DNA of 64,000 nucleotides from assembly GCF_030161395.1 (NCBI RefSeq), contig NZ_BSST01000001.1, positions 992,001 to 1,056,000 on the forward strand, read 5' to 3'. A model generated the notes under the pieces. That model worked only from the letters and a program-made list of their open reading frames with translations, was not told the origin of the DNA and made no database searches. Source of the DNA: Thalassotalea insulae. Its GTDB lineage: Bacteria > Pseudomonadota > Gammaproteobacteria > Enterobacterales > Alteromonadaceae. A program made the translations under genes and the position numbers. Shown piece after piece: positions 1 to 9,656 of this stretch. Positions within the stretch are counted from its first letter, which is position 1; the number at the start of each line of letters is the position of its first letter.

Positions 1-44
1 GAAGCCGACAGTTGATTTGCCTATATTTTGTTCAGAACTAATTA

Positions 45-108
45 GAAAAACAATTAAAAAGTAATAGTTACCCTGGAGATTAATCTGAATTAATTCGCTT
101 GGGTAACT
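45..108 (-). terminator. Possible rho-independent terminator of the glycan/T2SS gene run
   Basis: Perfect 8-bp arms AGTTACCC (66-73) and GGGTAACT (101-108) enclose an AT-rich 27-nt loop. Read on the minus strand they are followed within a few bases by a T-rich run. It lies just after the minus-strand glycosyltransferase stop. The long loop makes it weaker than a textbook terminator. Nothing else is recognisable in bases 1-121. Confidence 0.4.
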
Positions 109-121
109 CTTTTAATTCGCT

Positions 122-1114
122 TTATAAAATATCTTTGAAGGCGCTTTTTATGCCGTTAAAATGCTTATATCTTCCATGAAAGTAATTAGAAAATATCAAT
201 AAATTTTTATATAAAAAATTTTGTTTAAGTGCGAATAGTCTAAAATTTAAATGCACTATTTCATCATTAAGTTTTGCAATTTCAGTTAAAACATATTTTT
301 CATCCAAAATACAATTTTTAATAACTTCTGCATTATTTTGATTTAACCATTGCAATAAAACAGAAACAAACTGTTTACGCTTATTTAAATTTAATTGCTG
401 CTGACGCTTATCTAATTTTAAATAGAAATAATCTAAAGGCCCCATCTTATTTGCTGAGTTTATTGAAACTTCTTTAGTAGCATTATTCTCATGCCTTCGA
501 TAATCAGCGAGTACTTCATCTAATATTAGTTTCTGGTTATATATAGCCGCACAATGATGCAACCAGGCATCGTGACTTATAAAACTAAAATCAGGTATTG
601 GTAAGCATAGTTGCAAAAAATCACGCCTAACAGCTGTAGCCATACCAACAACATATGTATCCATAGGGTTTGATACTTTTTTTAACCTCTGCAATTTCGT
701 TTGACCTTGCTGAGTTAGCAAACCGTCGCAAAACATCAAATCATGAATTATTAAACTTTTCTCCTGATGATTTTGAAATAGACGAATAATGTGTTCTATT
801 TTATTTTCATACCAGACATCATCTTGATCAGCTAGAAAAATAATTTCTCCACTACAAAGCTCTAAGGCTTTACTAAAGTTTTGGCTATACCCCAGATTAG
901 TTTCATTTACTCTAACAATAAAATTAATATCTTTGAACTTTTTAGCTATTGACAGAACTATTTCAACTGTCTTATCTGCAGAATTATCATCACAAACAAC
1001 AATTTCATCAGGTTTAACATTTTGTTCAACAATACTTAGCAATTGTTGCCTAATATAGGCTTCACCATTAAAAGTGGCTAAAGCTATCGATATATCCATT
1101 CTACCATTTTTCAT
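122..1114 (-). CDS. Family 2 glycosyltransferase (rhamnosyltransferase-like)
   Basis: Cytoplasmic or membrane-associated GT-A glycosyltransferase of family 2, 330 residues, expected to move a sugar from a nucleotide donor onto a lipid-linked glycan. The N-terminus has the family start (ISIALATFNGE), the CDDNS nucleotide-binding segment near residue 42 and the ADQDD metal-binding motif near residue 95. This pattern is common in O-antigen rhamnosyltransferases, but the sugar cannot be told from sequence. An internal ATG five codons in (1099) begins exactly at the conserved strand and is an alternative start. It is the last gene of the run, 37 nt after the pyruvyl transferase. Confidence 0.8.
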   Translation of the reverse strand: MKNGRMDISIALATFNGEAYIRQQLLSIVEQNVKPDEIVVCDDNSADKTVEIVLSIAKKFKDINFIVRVNETNLGYSQNFSKALELCSGEIIFLADQDDVWYENKIEHIIRLFQNHQEKSLIIHDLMFCDGLLTQQGQTKLQRLKKVSNPMDTYVVGMATAVRRDFLQLCLPIPDFSFISHDAWLHHCAAIYNQKLILDEVLADYRRHENNATKEVSINSANKMGPLDYFYLKLDKRQQQLNLNKRKQFVSVLLQWLNQNNAEVIKNCILDEKYVLTEIAKLNDEIVHLNFRLFALKQNFLYKNLLIFSNYFHGRYKHFNGIKSAFKDIL

Positions 1115-1151
1115 TAGTATCTATTTAATCTAAACAAGCCAACTTATAAAT

Positions 1152-2348
1152 CTATAAATCATTACAAATAGTCTCTAATATTCTCAGGTTATTTTCTTTA
1201 ACCTTCTTAATATTTTCACTCGTTTTTCGAGCTAATTCATTAATAGATTGACTATTTATTAATGACGGTAAATCTAACAAATTCTCAACTGGATAACACT
1301 TATTAAATGGTGCAACACTCCAATCTGATAGAAAGGCATTCAACTTAGTAATATTAGGATTTATACCGAAATGGGGAACTCCATACGACATTGCAGTAAT
1401 AACCCCATGTAAGCTTGTGCCAAAAAACATACTTGCATGTTTAATAACATACATGATTTCCCATACATTCAAATCATGTACTAGGATTGTTTCTTTAGTT
1501 AATACAGCATTAATTTTTTTAAGTAGATAATAATCATCATGGCCAGAAGCATAGCCAATAGGAAGTAAAAGCACTTTTTTATTCGTTTCTTGATAAAGAT
1601 TTGAAATTATGGTGCTTAAAGTTTCTATATCGCATGCCACTTTCGCAGGTGCAGCCTGAAAAACAATATACTCACTTGCCGTACAAACTATCAACTCATT
1701 TTTTACTTTGCTAACTAACTCACCATCTGTAAACAAATCAGACATGATATAAGCTGAGTCAGGTGATAAATGCGTTTGAATATTTAGCTGACTTAACTCT
1801 TTTTCTGTTCTTATATCTCGTACTGAAAGATAATCTGAACTATTCAACCTCCGAACAACATCTTTTAATTCTACATTACTAAGGTTTTGAAGATCTCCAC
1901 CCACCGTATTATATATAACTTTTATTTTATTTCGGAAAGCTTCTTGCGATGGTAAATAAGGAAACTCCCAACGAGTAGAATATTGAAGCTTGGCAAAACT
2001 ATAAAATAATGAAGGGCACAACTTACGAAACACCTTTAACAAGAAATTATGCGTCCAGCTAGTTTGCATATGCATGAATAATGCATGACTTCTAGCACAT
2101 AAAACCTCGCCACCAATAACTATAATAGCCGAACCTTCCTCCAATTCATCAGTTAAAGCATTAATACTTTTTGACTTGTAACAATGATATTTTTCTAAAT
2201 TTGAATCACTAATTGATGCATAATCGAGCTTGTAACTTTCGAGCAGCCCTGATTGATACTTATTTATAAAAGCATCAAATAACATTGGCATAATATTGTC
2301 GCCGTAATTATACCTATCAAAAGCACCGTATAAAACTATCTTTTTCAA
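1152..2348 (-). CDS. Polysaccharide pyruvyl transferase family protein
   Basis: 398-residue member of the polysaccharide pyruvyl transferase family (PF04230: CsaB, WcaK, AmsJ). The family moves pyruvate from phosphoenolpyruvate onto a glycan hydroxyl to form a ketal. Visible marks are the N-terminal YGAFDRYNYGDN segment, a glycine-rich VIGGE turn, the SVRD motif mid-protein and the late SLHG motif followed by a G-x-P segment. There is no signal peptide, so it acts in the cytoplasm. It sits 22 nt after the flippase gene and close behind a T2SS with an S-layer-like cargo. Because CsaB pyruvylates glycans that anchor S-layer proteins in Bacillus, the position is suggestive, but the acceptor is unknown. 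Confidence 0.8.
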   Translation of the reverse strand: MKKIVLYGAFDRYNYGDNIMPMLFDAFINKYQSGLLESYKLDYASISDSNLEKYHCYKSKSINALTDELEEGSAIIVIGGEVLCARSHALFMHMQTSWTHNFLLKVFRKLCPSLFYSFAKLQYSTRWEFPYLPSQEAFRNKIKVIYNTVGGDLQNLSNVELKDVVRRLNSSDYLSVRDIRTEKELSQLNIQTHLSPDSAYIMSDLFTDGELVSKVKNELIVCTASEYIVFQAAPAKVACDIETLSTIISNLYQETNKKVLLLPIGYASGHDDYYLLKKINAVLTKETILVHDLNVWEIMYVIKHASMFFGTSLHGVITAMSYGVPHFGINPNITKLNAFLSDWSVAPFNKCYPVENLLDLPSLINSQSINELARKTSENIKKVKENNLRILETICNDL

Positions 2349-2370
2349 AACTTAACCTCTCAGATGAAAA

Positions 2371-3669
2371 CTATTCACCCAGCAGCCTATCGTGTTTTAA
2401 GGCTGAAATAAAAACATATATAATAAGAAAAACTTGTGGGATGATACCAAGTAAACTATATAACGCTATTGCGTAAATTTCCTCAGAAAACAGAAAATTA
2501 CCTAAGAAAAAACCTAAAATAGATAATAAGAAATTTAATATACTGTTCCCTAACAGAAAAGCCTCTAATTTTAACACAGGAATAGCTGCAACACATGCTC
2601 TATTAATAAAGTTAAAATAAAACCAAATGGTAAGCCATTGTGAAAACTCTCCAGACTGCTGCCAGTTTTCACCAAAAACAAATGCAAATAACTGTGGGCC
2701 AGTTATGATAAACAACAATAAAGGAGGAAGAGCTAATACAGCTAAACCCATTGTAGTACTTTTAAGTAAAGGTACAATCGGTTTATATTGAAGATATGCT
2801 TTATTTATTTGAGGGTAGATAACATCATTAACCGATTTTGCGATTAAAGTTATCGGTAAAATTAAAACAGTTCTACAAAGTACATATATCCCAGTTACCG
2901 CAGGACTATAGAAACTAGCAAGTAAGATAATAGGAATGTTCTGATTTATATTGGCCAATACACCTTGTGGCCCTCTGTAGACAACAAAGGCTTTATACTT
3001 TTTCAATAATTTTACATCAAAATATGCGCCGATAGGGATAGCGGCTGCACCATTTTTCTTGTTTTTTTTTACAAAAGCTATAAGTAATATTGAATGGAGC
3101 AATGTGCCAAAAACATTTAATATGATAAGAGCTTTACCTGTAGGGCTTAATAAGCCAATTATGACTTTCAAAGTATTAGATATTATCGAGTGCAACATCA
3201 TTGTTTTTGCACTAATCATAAATAGTTTATTTCTAATGAGCCATTGTGAACAAATAGCTAGAATAGTGCCCAATAACACAGCTAATGAAATAAGTAATAT
3301 TAATAATAACGAACTATCTTCATTTGTCTTAAAAAATACAGCAAGTTGACTTTTAAAAATAATAAAAAATATAGCCAAAGCAATTGAGAAAAATACACTA
3401 ATAAATGTTGCGAGCTTGGCAATTTTTCTAGCTTCTTCATTCTTTTCTGGTAAAACAATTGCAATTGGTAAACTAAATGCGGCTATAGGTAACAAAACGG
3501 CAACTATAGCAATAAAACTCCCAAAAATTCCCAAAGCTTCTGGGGTATACAAGCGGGTAATAATAGGTGACAGCAAGAAAGTTACGGCCTGTGCACCCGC
3601 TGTTCCTCCAACTAATACTAGAATGCTACGAACTATAGCACTTTCTTTAATATTGCATAAAAAAGGCAA
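2371..3669 (-). CDS. Wzx-like oligosaccharide flippase (polytopic membrane protein)
   Basis: 432-residue hydrophobic protein with about 12 predicted membrane segments, typical of the MATE/MOP flippase superfamily (Wzx). It would flip undecaprenyl-linked oligosaccharide to the periplasmic face. The N-terminal pattern (GTAGAQAVTFLLSP, then ITRLYTPEALGIFG) is characteristic of these flippases. No ATG lies near the conserved beginning. The start used is TTG at 3669, and a GTG or ATG further in would cut the first helix. It follows the secretin gene after a 94-nt gap without a clear terminator, so it may be read from the T2SS transcript. With the next two genes it forms a small glycan set. Confidence 0.78.
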   Translation of the reverse strand: MPFLCNIKESAIVRSILVLVGGTAGAQAVTFLLSPIITRLYTPEALGIFGSFIAIVAVLLPIAAFSLPIAIVLPEKNEEARKIAKLATFISVFFSIALAIFFIIFKSQLAVFFKTNEDSSLLLILLISLAVLLGTILAICSQWLIRNKLFMISAKTMMLHSIISNTLKVIIGLLSPTGKALIILNVFGTLLHSILLIAFVKKNKKNGAAAIPIGAYFDVKLLKKYKAFVVYRGPQGVLANINQNIPIILLASFYSPAVTGIYVLCRTVLILPITLIAKSVNDVIYPQINKAYLQYKPIVPLLKSTTMGLAVLALPPLLLFIITGPQLFAFVFGENWQQSGEFSQWLTIWFYFNFINRACVAAIPVLKLEAFLLGNSILNFLLSILGFFLGNFLFSEEIYAIALYSLLGIIPQVFLIIYVFISALKHDRLLGE

Positions 3670-3763
3670 AATTTAATTACTCACGCTTTATCCATTATTA
3701 AATCAATCAGTATAATAGTAGTATTTGAATACATAATAAGTATTGACCTAAAGCTCGTTCGGA

Positions 3764-5833
3764 TTAATTAGACGATGGAAAACTAAACAAGTCAAAAACC
3801 TTATCTTTAAATTCATCGACTTCATTCACATTTTTGACCACCTTAGTGGTGATAAGCATGATTAATTCTGTTCTTGAATATTTATTAGAAGTAGAAGAAA
3901 ATGCTTTTCCAAGCAAAGGAATACTACCTAATAGAGGGACATGATTATCTTCATCTACTAATTTTTCACTAATAAGTCCACCTAAAGCTACCGTTTGACC
4001 ATCGGCACTAAAAATATTGGTATTTATAGTTCTATTCGTTATTGTTGGTGTTAGCTCATCATTGGGTGTTGAAGAACTACTAGACATAGTAACAGCCAGG
4101 TTTATTAACCCCTTGGCATTAATTGTTGGTGTCACAGACACTTGAATACCCGTGCTAATATACTGAACAGAATTAGTCACCCTGTCTGTATCACTGGTAC
4201 TTGTTTGGGTAAGTGTAGGGATTTGGTCACCAGAATTAATACTTGCACTTTCCCCATCTTTCACGATTAAAAATGGCTTTGCCAACACTCTAACATCCGA
4301 CTTAGACGCTATAAAATTAATCGCACTTCGCCAATCCCCATTTATCCCATCAAGGATAAGACTTCCCGTATCATTCAACACAGCAGAAAACTCTTTCCCA
4401 CCTCGAGCTACTCCTGGTGAGCTCTCACCATTAGAATTATAAAACCAATCAATTCCCGAGGAAACATTATCGCCTAACGTTACTTCAGCAATAGCGATAT
4501 CCAAAATAACTTGACCTGGAAGTTTATCCAGCTTTTCTAGCAATTGAATTATTTTTCGATACTTATCAGCAGTGGTATAAAAAATCAGTGAATTTTGTAC
4601 AGGATCTACCGACATAGTCGATGTAGAAACTCCTTTACTACTCGACACATTTTTCACTTCAGAATTACTAGACGGAGAAATAGAGTTTTGCTCGTGAGAA
4701 GTTTCATTTAAAATAGCCGAAATCATCCCACCTATAGATGCTTGAAGGTCTACAGCTTTATTAAATTGTGGGCGATAGATATAAAATCTAGGTTCATTTC
4801 CAGCAACTGCAATATCTAATTTTTCAGTCCATAACTCAACACGTTCAACCGCTTCTTTGCTCGCACCATATACAACAACACCTCCTAACCTTGGAACGGA
4901 GACAAAAGTAATGTCATTATCTTTCCCTACAAGATAACCATCATTCTCAAGTAATTCCTTAAGCTTCTCGACTAAACTGTCCGGAGCAATATAAGCTAAC
5001 TTAATTAATCGGATCTCTTTTCCAATAGAACTAGGAACATCCAGCATTTGTAAAACACGCATCACTTCGATGATATCATTGGCACTACCTTCAACCATAA
5101 CCATCTTGCGCTTCGCATCAATTTTCACTTCTATTCCAGTGAGTTTTTTGACGACACTAGCGAGACTTCGACTATTAGTATAGGTATAAGGTATAATTTG
5201 AACTATTTCTCCAGTACTAGAGGGTATATCTGCTTGTGTCCGACCTATTCCTACCGATGCACTTTGATAACGTTTATCTTTAAGCTTTTTTTGAAAATAA
5301 ATAATATTATCCTTACGTAACATAGCAATATCATTATCTTCCAAAAGCTCTTTAGCAGTAGAATACAGTATCTCCTTAGAGACACTGTCAGTTAAACTCA
5401 ATGAAACTTTATTTTTATTCCCTCCCACTTTAGAAGAAATAACATAATTCAGCGCCAATAAATCATCAAATACATAATGAATAAAATCAACAATGGACAT
5501 TTTATCTACACTAATTGTTACTTTTTCACTATTATCAAAAATGGGGGGGATTTTTGCCGTTTGCTCCAAAATACCAAAACCAGAAATATTTGAAATTATT
5601 TCAGAAGACTTGGTTTTTACGACTGCTTCGCTATCCATAGCAACTAACTCTCTGGATAAGTTTTCTTTTTCATCTAATTTTGAAGCAATGATAGAGTCTT
5701 CAATAGTAAAGTTATCCTTATCACTTCGGCTCTTATTTTGTTCCACTTGAGACGTAGAGCTACAGCTCACGACTACAAATGATAAAGTCGCTAAAAATAA
5801 ACGACATATAATGGGATTGTTACTGAATATCAT
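3764..5833 (-). CDS. gspD: Type II secretion secretin GspD-like, lipoprotein
   Basis: 689-residue outer-membrane secretin, the exit pore of a type II secretion system. The N-terminus is a lipoprotein signal with a lipobox ending VVVSC (Cys about 24), so the protein may pilot itself. Periplasmic N domains follow (about 95-350), with a low-complexity Ser/Asn linker near 385-410. The secretin core shows the GDQIPTL and SADGQTVALGGLI motifs and the closing VPLLGSIPLLGKAF segment. Length fits GspD (650-700). The gene overlaps the GspC-like gene by 14 nt. PilQ or MshL are less likely because gspH, I, J and K pseudopilin genes are present upstream. Confidence 0.9.
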   Translation of the reverse strand: MIFSNNPIICRLFLATLSFVVVSCSSTSQVEQNKSRSDKDNFTIEDSIIASKLDEKENLSRELVAMDSEAVVKTKSSEIISNISGFGILEQTAKIPPIFDNSEKVTISVDKMSIVDFIHYVFDDLLALNYVISSKVGGNKNKVSLSLTDSVSKEILYSTAKELLEDNDIAMLRKDNIIYFQKKLKDKRYQSASVGIGRTQADIPSSTGEIVQIIPYTYTNSRSLASVVKKLTGIEVKIDAKRKMVMVEGSANDIIEVMRVLQMLDVPSSIGKEIRLIKLAYIAPDSLVEKLKELLENDGYLVGKDNDITFVSVPRLGGVVVYGASKEAVERVELWTEKLDIAVAGNEPRFYIYRPQFNKAVDLQASIGGMISAILNETSHEQNSISPSSNSEVKNVSSSKGVSTSTMSVDPVQNSLIFYTTADKYRKIIQLLEKLDKLPGQVILDIAIAEVTLGDNVSSGIDWFYNSNGESSPGVARGGKEFSAVLNDTGSLILDGINGDWRSAINFIASKSDVRVLAKPFLIVKDGESASINSGDQIPTLTQTSTSDTDRVTNSVQYISTGIQVSVTPTINAKGLINLAVTMSSSSSTPNDELTPTITNRTINTNIFSADGQTVALGGLISEKLVDEDNHVPLLGSIPLLGKAFSSTSNKYSRTELIMLITTKVVKNVNEVDEFKDKVFDLFSFPSSN

Positions 5834-6335
5834 TATTTGATTCTATTTTATTTAGGTTAAGTTCTTTAGGGTGGAAGATTTTAACAATGTATTGTTCATT
5901 CTTATGTTCCACAACCAATTGCTTCGATGAAATATTCTTTATTGTCATTCCTTCTATCACAGTCCCAACTTTCACTGTAAAGTACTTTACTTCCTTTGGT
6001 GAGACCGCTTCTAAAATGGTATGTAACTCATTCTTAATTTTTGCCTGTGCCACTATCCTCACCGTAATATTTTCAGATAACAAAAGACCGCCATCCTCAG
6101 GTAATTGCTTTTTTGGGGCCTTGTTTAAACCAAACAATGCTAGAAGTTTGTCCATTTTTATATCACTATGACTGACTAAATACTGGCTAATAAGCAAATT
6201 ATTATCGTTAGCAAGCAAGTTGCTATCTTCTTTAACTTCTTCGACTCGCAACATAGTAAAGTTTACAATAGTGCTAATAATACCTAAAAATACTCCCGCC
6301 ACTAAAAAGTAAACTTGCTCTTTACTCTTAATCAT
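5820..6335 (-). CDS. GspC/PilP-like inner-membrane protein, short and without PDZ
   Basis: 171 residues: one N-terminal membrane helix (about 8-29), a periplasmic linker, and a small beta domain at about 110-160 (VGTVIEGMTIKNISSKQLVV) that resembles the homology-region fold of GspC and PilP. That domain contacts the first domains of the secretin. The C-terminal PDZ or coiled-coil of classic GspC is missing. The gene lies between the GspM-like and GspD genes with overlaps on both sides (4 and 14 nt), so translational coupling is likely. The call rests on position, topology and a weak sequence pattern. PilP-like is the other reading. Confidence 0.6.
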   Translation of the reverse strand: MIKSKEQVYFLVAGVFLGIISTIVNFTMLRVEEVKEDSNLLANDNNLLISQYLVSHSDIKMDKLLALFGLNKAPKKQLPEDGGLLLSENITVRIVAQAKIKNELHTILEAVSPKEVKYFTVKVGTVIEGMTIKNISSKQLVVEHKNEQYIVKIFHPKELNLNKIESNNDIQ

Positions 6336-6877
6336 TGTGTACTCTCTTTGCTATGAGTAAACCAATAGCCAACATATAACTGAGCAACCAACTCCCCACT
6401 TTTAGCGCCTTTTAAGGCATTTAAGTTTACTTGTTCTAAAAAAACGTATGGTGCGTTACTCTCTAAATGCAGAATCGATTTTACTACTTCCGTTGCATCT
6501 CCAGAGATAAAAAAACGTCCAGTTACATATCCCACATCAGCAGTAAGTAAATTTTCAATTTCAACTTTTTGATTATATATTTTAACGTTTTTGGACTTTA
6601 AGGAGTCAATTAATTTAAACCATAAAGTATTTGCACTTTTTTCTTTATCGAGCAACTCCATCGGTTTTTTTAATGTACTTAGAGCTGTTTCTACATTGTC
6701 TAAATGAGCCTGAATAGCCTTTTCATTATTAATTGCAAACTCTTGCTTTTCATAAAAAGAAACTAACTGAGATACGGCAAACTCTTTTTCTTCGACCCAA
6801 TCTATCCAGGGAAAAACAATAAACTTAATAACTAATAGAACCAATAGGGCATTCAAATACAATTTTCTATGTTTCAT
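6332..6877 (-). CDS. gspM: GspM/PilO-like inner-membrane assembly protein
   Basis: 181 residues with a short cytoplasmic tail, one membrane helix (about 8-25), a helical stretch (30-80) and a C-terminal alpha/beta domain of the ferredoxin-like kind found in GspM and PilO. Identity is too low to be sure from sequence alone. The assignment follows from topology, size (GspM about 160-180) and location immediately after the GspL-like gene (5-nt gap) and overlapping the GspC-like gene by 4 nt. It would form the inner-membrane platform with GspL, GspF and GspE. Confidence 0.65.
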   Translation of the reverse strand: MKHRKLYLNALLVLLVIKFIVFPWIDWVEEKEFAVSQLVSFYEKQEFAINNEKAIQAHLDNVETALSTLKKPMELLDKEKSANTLWFKLIDSLKSKNVKIYNQKVEIENLLTADVGYVTGRFFISGDATEVVKSILHLESNAPYVFLEQVNLNALKGAKSGELVAQLYVGYWFTHSKESTQ

Positions 6878-6882
6878 ATGAC

Positions 6883-8043
6883 CTATTTCCTATACGTATC
6901 CACGTAAATTTTTTCGTCATAAAGTAAACTAATATTAAAACGCTCGCCTTGCTCTTTTATTGCCACTGGCGGTGAACTAAATGCGACAGAATTGAAACCT
7001 TTAACCTTTGACAATAACGTTAATAATTCAGTAGAACTAAACGCAATACCTTGGAGTTGAATTTCAGACGGCAGAATGTTAATGGATTGAAAGATTAACT
7101 TTTCATCTTGATTACTAATTTGACTAAGGATCTCAAGTATTTTTACTTTTGATGAGTGTTCATTAATCGTTTGATTTATTTTTTCAAATCCTAATTTTGC
7201 ATTTTTCAATTGATTTGAAAGTTGAATTGCTTTTGCTGCTTTGTCTCTGTTTGCTGATATTTCTTGCTGCAATTTTTCATACTCCCAATTAAGAAATACA
7301 GACTTTCCGAATACAAAAGTAAATAAAGCAGTAATACTAAAAAGTAATATATTCTTGAGTATAGGCTTCTTACCAGATATTTTTTCTCTAGCTAAGACAA
7401 TTAATTGAGCACTAAAGTCAATTACATCATACATTCCTCTCTTACAAATAATATGACGTAGTTCTTCTGTTAAGATTTCCGAGCTCAACTCAAATATTGG
7501 TGCTACAATTCGCAAGCCAGCTTTACTATTCAAAGATAGTGACGATAAATCATCATTTTCAACTTTTATAACTACCTCATTTGAAATAATGTCCTCAGAA
7601 ATATTATCACCATTTAATGGAGACAAGGAATTTTTACAGAGGTAGCACCCAATATTTTCATGCAATGCACGATAATAAGCTAATGTTTCCGGAATAAAAT
7701 ACCATATTCCTAATTGCTTCATTCTCTCACAAGTTTCAACAGTAAAACAACAATATAGTATTATTGAACGTTGAGCAGAGATATTTATAATATAAGCACT
7801 TGTGTTTCCATTTATAGGCGATATATCAATAATTTCTGAATTTATTATTTTGTATAACTCAAATAAATTTCCTGTCGGATAGTAAACTACTTTTTCCCAA
7901 TAACAATCTCTTGAAACAAAAAACTTCTCTTTAAGCCCACTAAAATTAACTTTAGACTTAAGCTTGTCGAATCGCTTATCTTTTTGTTGAAATATAAATT
8001 GATAAAGCCCTGTTTGACCTAAAAACAATGAAGGAACACTCAC
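6883..8043 (-). CDS. gspL: GspL-like inner-membrane platform protein
   Basis: 386 residues. A cytoplasmic N-terminal region of about 220 residues is followed by one membrane helix (about 232-250), a coiled-coil rich in Gln/Lys/Ala and a PilN-like C-terminal fold (about 295-380). This is the GspL layout, in which the cytoplasmic part holds the GspE ATPase. The N-terminal domain is diverged from textbook GspL. The start is GTG at 8043 with AAAAGG about 7 nt upstream. It lies 37 nt after gspK, the largest gap within the pseudopilin-to-secretin segment. Confidence 0.68.
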   Translation of the reverse strand: MSVPSLFLGQTGLYQFIFQQKDKRFDKLKSKVNFSGLKEKFFVSRDCYWEKVVYYPTGNLFELYKIINSEIIDISPINGNTSAYIINISAQRSIILYCCFTVETCERMKQLGIWYFIPETLAYYRALHENIGCYLCKNSLSPLNGDNISEDIISNEVVIKVENDDLSSLSLNSKAGLRIVAPIFELSSEILTEELRHIICKRGMYDVIDFSAQLIVLAREKISGKKPILKNILLFSITALFTFVFGKSVFLNWEYEKLQQEISANRDKAAKAIQLSNQLKNAKLGFEKINQTINEHSSKVKILEILSQISNQDEKLIFQSINILPSEIQLQGIAFSSTELLTLLSKVKGFNSVAFSSPPVAIKEQGERFNISLLYDEKIYVDTYRK

Positions 8044-8080
8044 CTAAAAACCTTTTCTATATAAATTGTACTAACAGTAC

Positions 8081-8956
8081 TTATTTCGCTAATTCTCGCC
8101 AGTTACTGATAACAAAAGGCCGAGCTTCACCAAAACGACGAAATAAATGAAACAGTTTACTTGATCTAGCTTGCTTATTACTAGTACTTACTTTAATAAT
8201 CCAGTTACCACTGGTGTAATCATTTGTAAAAACTTTTGTCTCTTCCTGTCGTTGCTTATTCCTTATTGTTTGTATTTTTTTTGCTTCAAATTCATCAAAA
8301 AATGTAGGTAAAAGCTTATCAGGCACACTACCTAATGATTGTCGTCCTGCACCATAAGTAATTAAATTACTATCATTAGCCAATTTGGTCAGTAAAGTAG
8401 GTTCTACATTTTCTAACAAACCTAATTCTTTAACATCCTGTATCGATTGATTTAATGGATATCCCACTACCCCATAACTACGTTTTTCAGCACCGTTAAT
8501 CCGTTGAAAGTCATCATTATCTTGCCAGTCCTCCAACACGTCAACAAAGCTAAAAACCTGCTCACTTGGCCAGCCGGATTCGCTCAAATACTTCATTAAT
8601 CTGTCACGTTCTAAAGGATTAATAGATATTAACCCTCCCATATCCTGAACTGTAAATACTGAACTACGAAATGAAAATGGAACCCCTTGAAGATTTATTC
8701 CCTTTGGTAAAGTACTCCTATCGTAGTCAATTAAATTGCTATCCCCCAAAATTGCGTAAGGTGAAGTTTGAGTAATATATATAAAATAACTTATATCACT
8801 TATAATCTGGCGTTCTGCCTGTAAGAATTCTTTCGCAATACTGATTCGTTCAACATGCTGTTTAGTTTTTGCGATGAGTAAAACAGATATACTTACTAAC
8901 ATAGCAGCAATAAATAGCACCATAACTAACGCTGCGCCTCTACAATTTTTATTCAT
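8081..8956 (-). CDS. gspK: GspK minor pseudopilin
   Basis: 291 residues, the largest minor pseudopilin. It caps the pseudopilus tip with GspI and GspJ. The prepilin leader is short and cleavage would follow the Gly in CRGAALVMVLF. As in other GspK proteins, the Glu at +5 of the mature protein is absent. The globular part has the T2SSK pattern with an acidic EDWQDNDD segment followed by NGAE and Tyr (about 150-165), equivalent to the calcium-binding region. It overlaps gspJ by 8 nt. This gene is the clearest argument for a T2SS rather than a type IV or MSHA pilus. Confidence 0.88.
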   Translation of the reverse strand: MNKNCRGAALVMVLFIAAMLVSISVLLIAKTKQHVERISIAKEFLQAERQIISDISYFIYITQTSPYAILGDSNLIDYDRSTLPKGINLQGVPFSFRSSVFTVQDMGGLISINPLERDRLMKYLSESGWPSEQVFSFVDVLEDWQDNDDFQRINGAEKRSYGVVGYPLNQSIQDVKELGLLENVEPTLLTKLANDSNLITYGAGRQSLGSVPDKLLPTFFDEFEAKKIQTIRNKQRQEETKVFTNDYTSGNWIIKVSTSNKQARSSKLFHLFRRFGEARPFVISNWRELAK

Positions 8957-9656
8957 TACGATTATTTACACTATAGCTAACAGGATCTGCATCAGAAATG
9001 TGAAACCAAAGCTGCAACGGCTGATAACTATCAGTTATAATTTCGTATTCAAGCTCCACCTTAATATACTGAGGCAAAACACCTCTTTCTCTAGCATCCC
9101 AAACGGGACTCCACTCTTTTTCTCTTTCAAGTAAAGGAGAATAAGCTGAATTACCGTATAAACTTTGCAATGACGACCAACCAAAGTATGAAAATTTCGC
9201 TTGTTTAATATTTTGTGCAATTAATAACGGGTTTTCACATGAAGATTCAATCTCTAACTCGGGATAATAAGTTTTATTGTCAAACTCACAATAACTTAAG
9301 CTAGTTTTATTCTCATTATTTCGCACGATTGATACGCTTATTCGTGTTGGCTGAGATGGAAAATTCATTGCCTCTCTGGATATGCCAGTAAAGCCATTAT
9401 TTTCACCTAAAAAAAACAACTTTGGGAGAGCAAGGTCTTCATATTTGTTTTTTAAATAATAATGTTGTAATCCTTTGATTGAATTTCTAACCTTAATTAT
9501 CTCCATAGCTTGCTTCATCACGGACTCACTGTTAAGCGGTCTTTGTTCAGTACTAACAAAAAACTTAAAAGCGCTAGAGGCGACGACTAACACGGAAGCA
9601 AATATAGTTGAAGCAATTAATACCTCCAACAAACTAAATCCCTGGTTTTTAATCAT
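8949..9656 (-). CDS. gspJ: GspJ minor pseudopilin
   Basis: 235 residues with a class III prepilin signal (MIKNQG then FSLLEVLIASTIF), cleaved after Gly6 by a prepilin peptidase that is not encoded here. Glu5 of the mature protein is present. The C-terminal part has the GspJ-like pattern with a late segment on the Trp-containing strand (PLQLWFHIS). It overlaps gspI by 4 nt and gspK by 8 nt. It should form the pseudopilus tip complex with GspI and GspK. Confidence 0.85.
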   Translation of the reverse strand: MIKNQGFSLLEVLIASTIFASVLVVASSAFKFFVSTEQRPLNSESVMKQAMEIIKVRNSIKGLQHYYLKNKYEDLALPKLFFLGENNGFTGISREAMNFPSQPTRISVSIVRNNENKTSLSYCEFDNKTYYPELEIESSCENPLLIAQNIKQAKFSYFGWSSLQSLYGNSAYSPLLEREKEWSPVWDARERGVLPQYIKVELEYEIITDSYQPLQLWFHISDADPVSYSVNNRNE

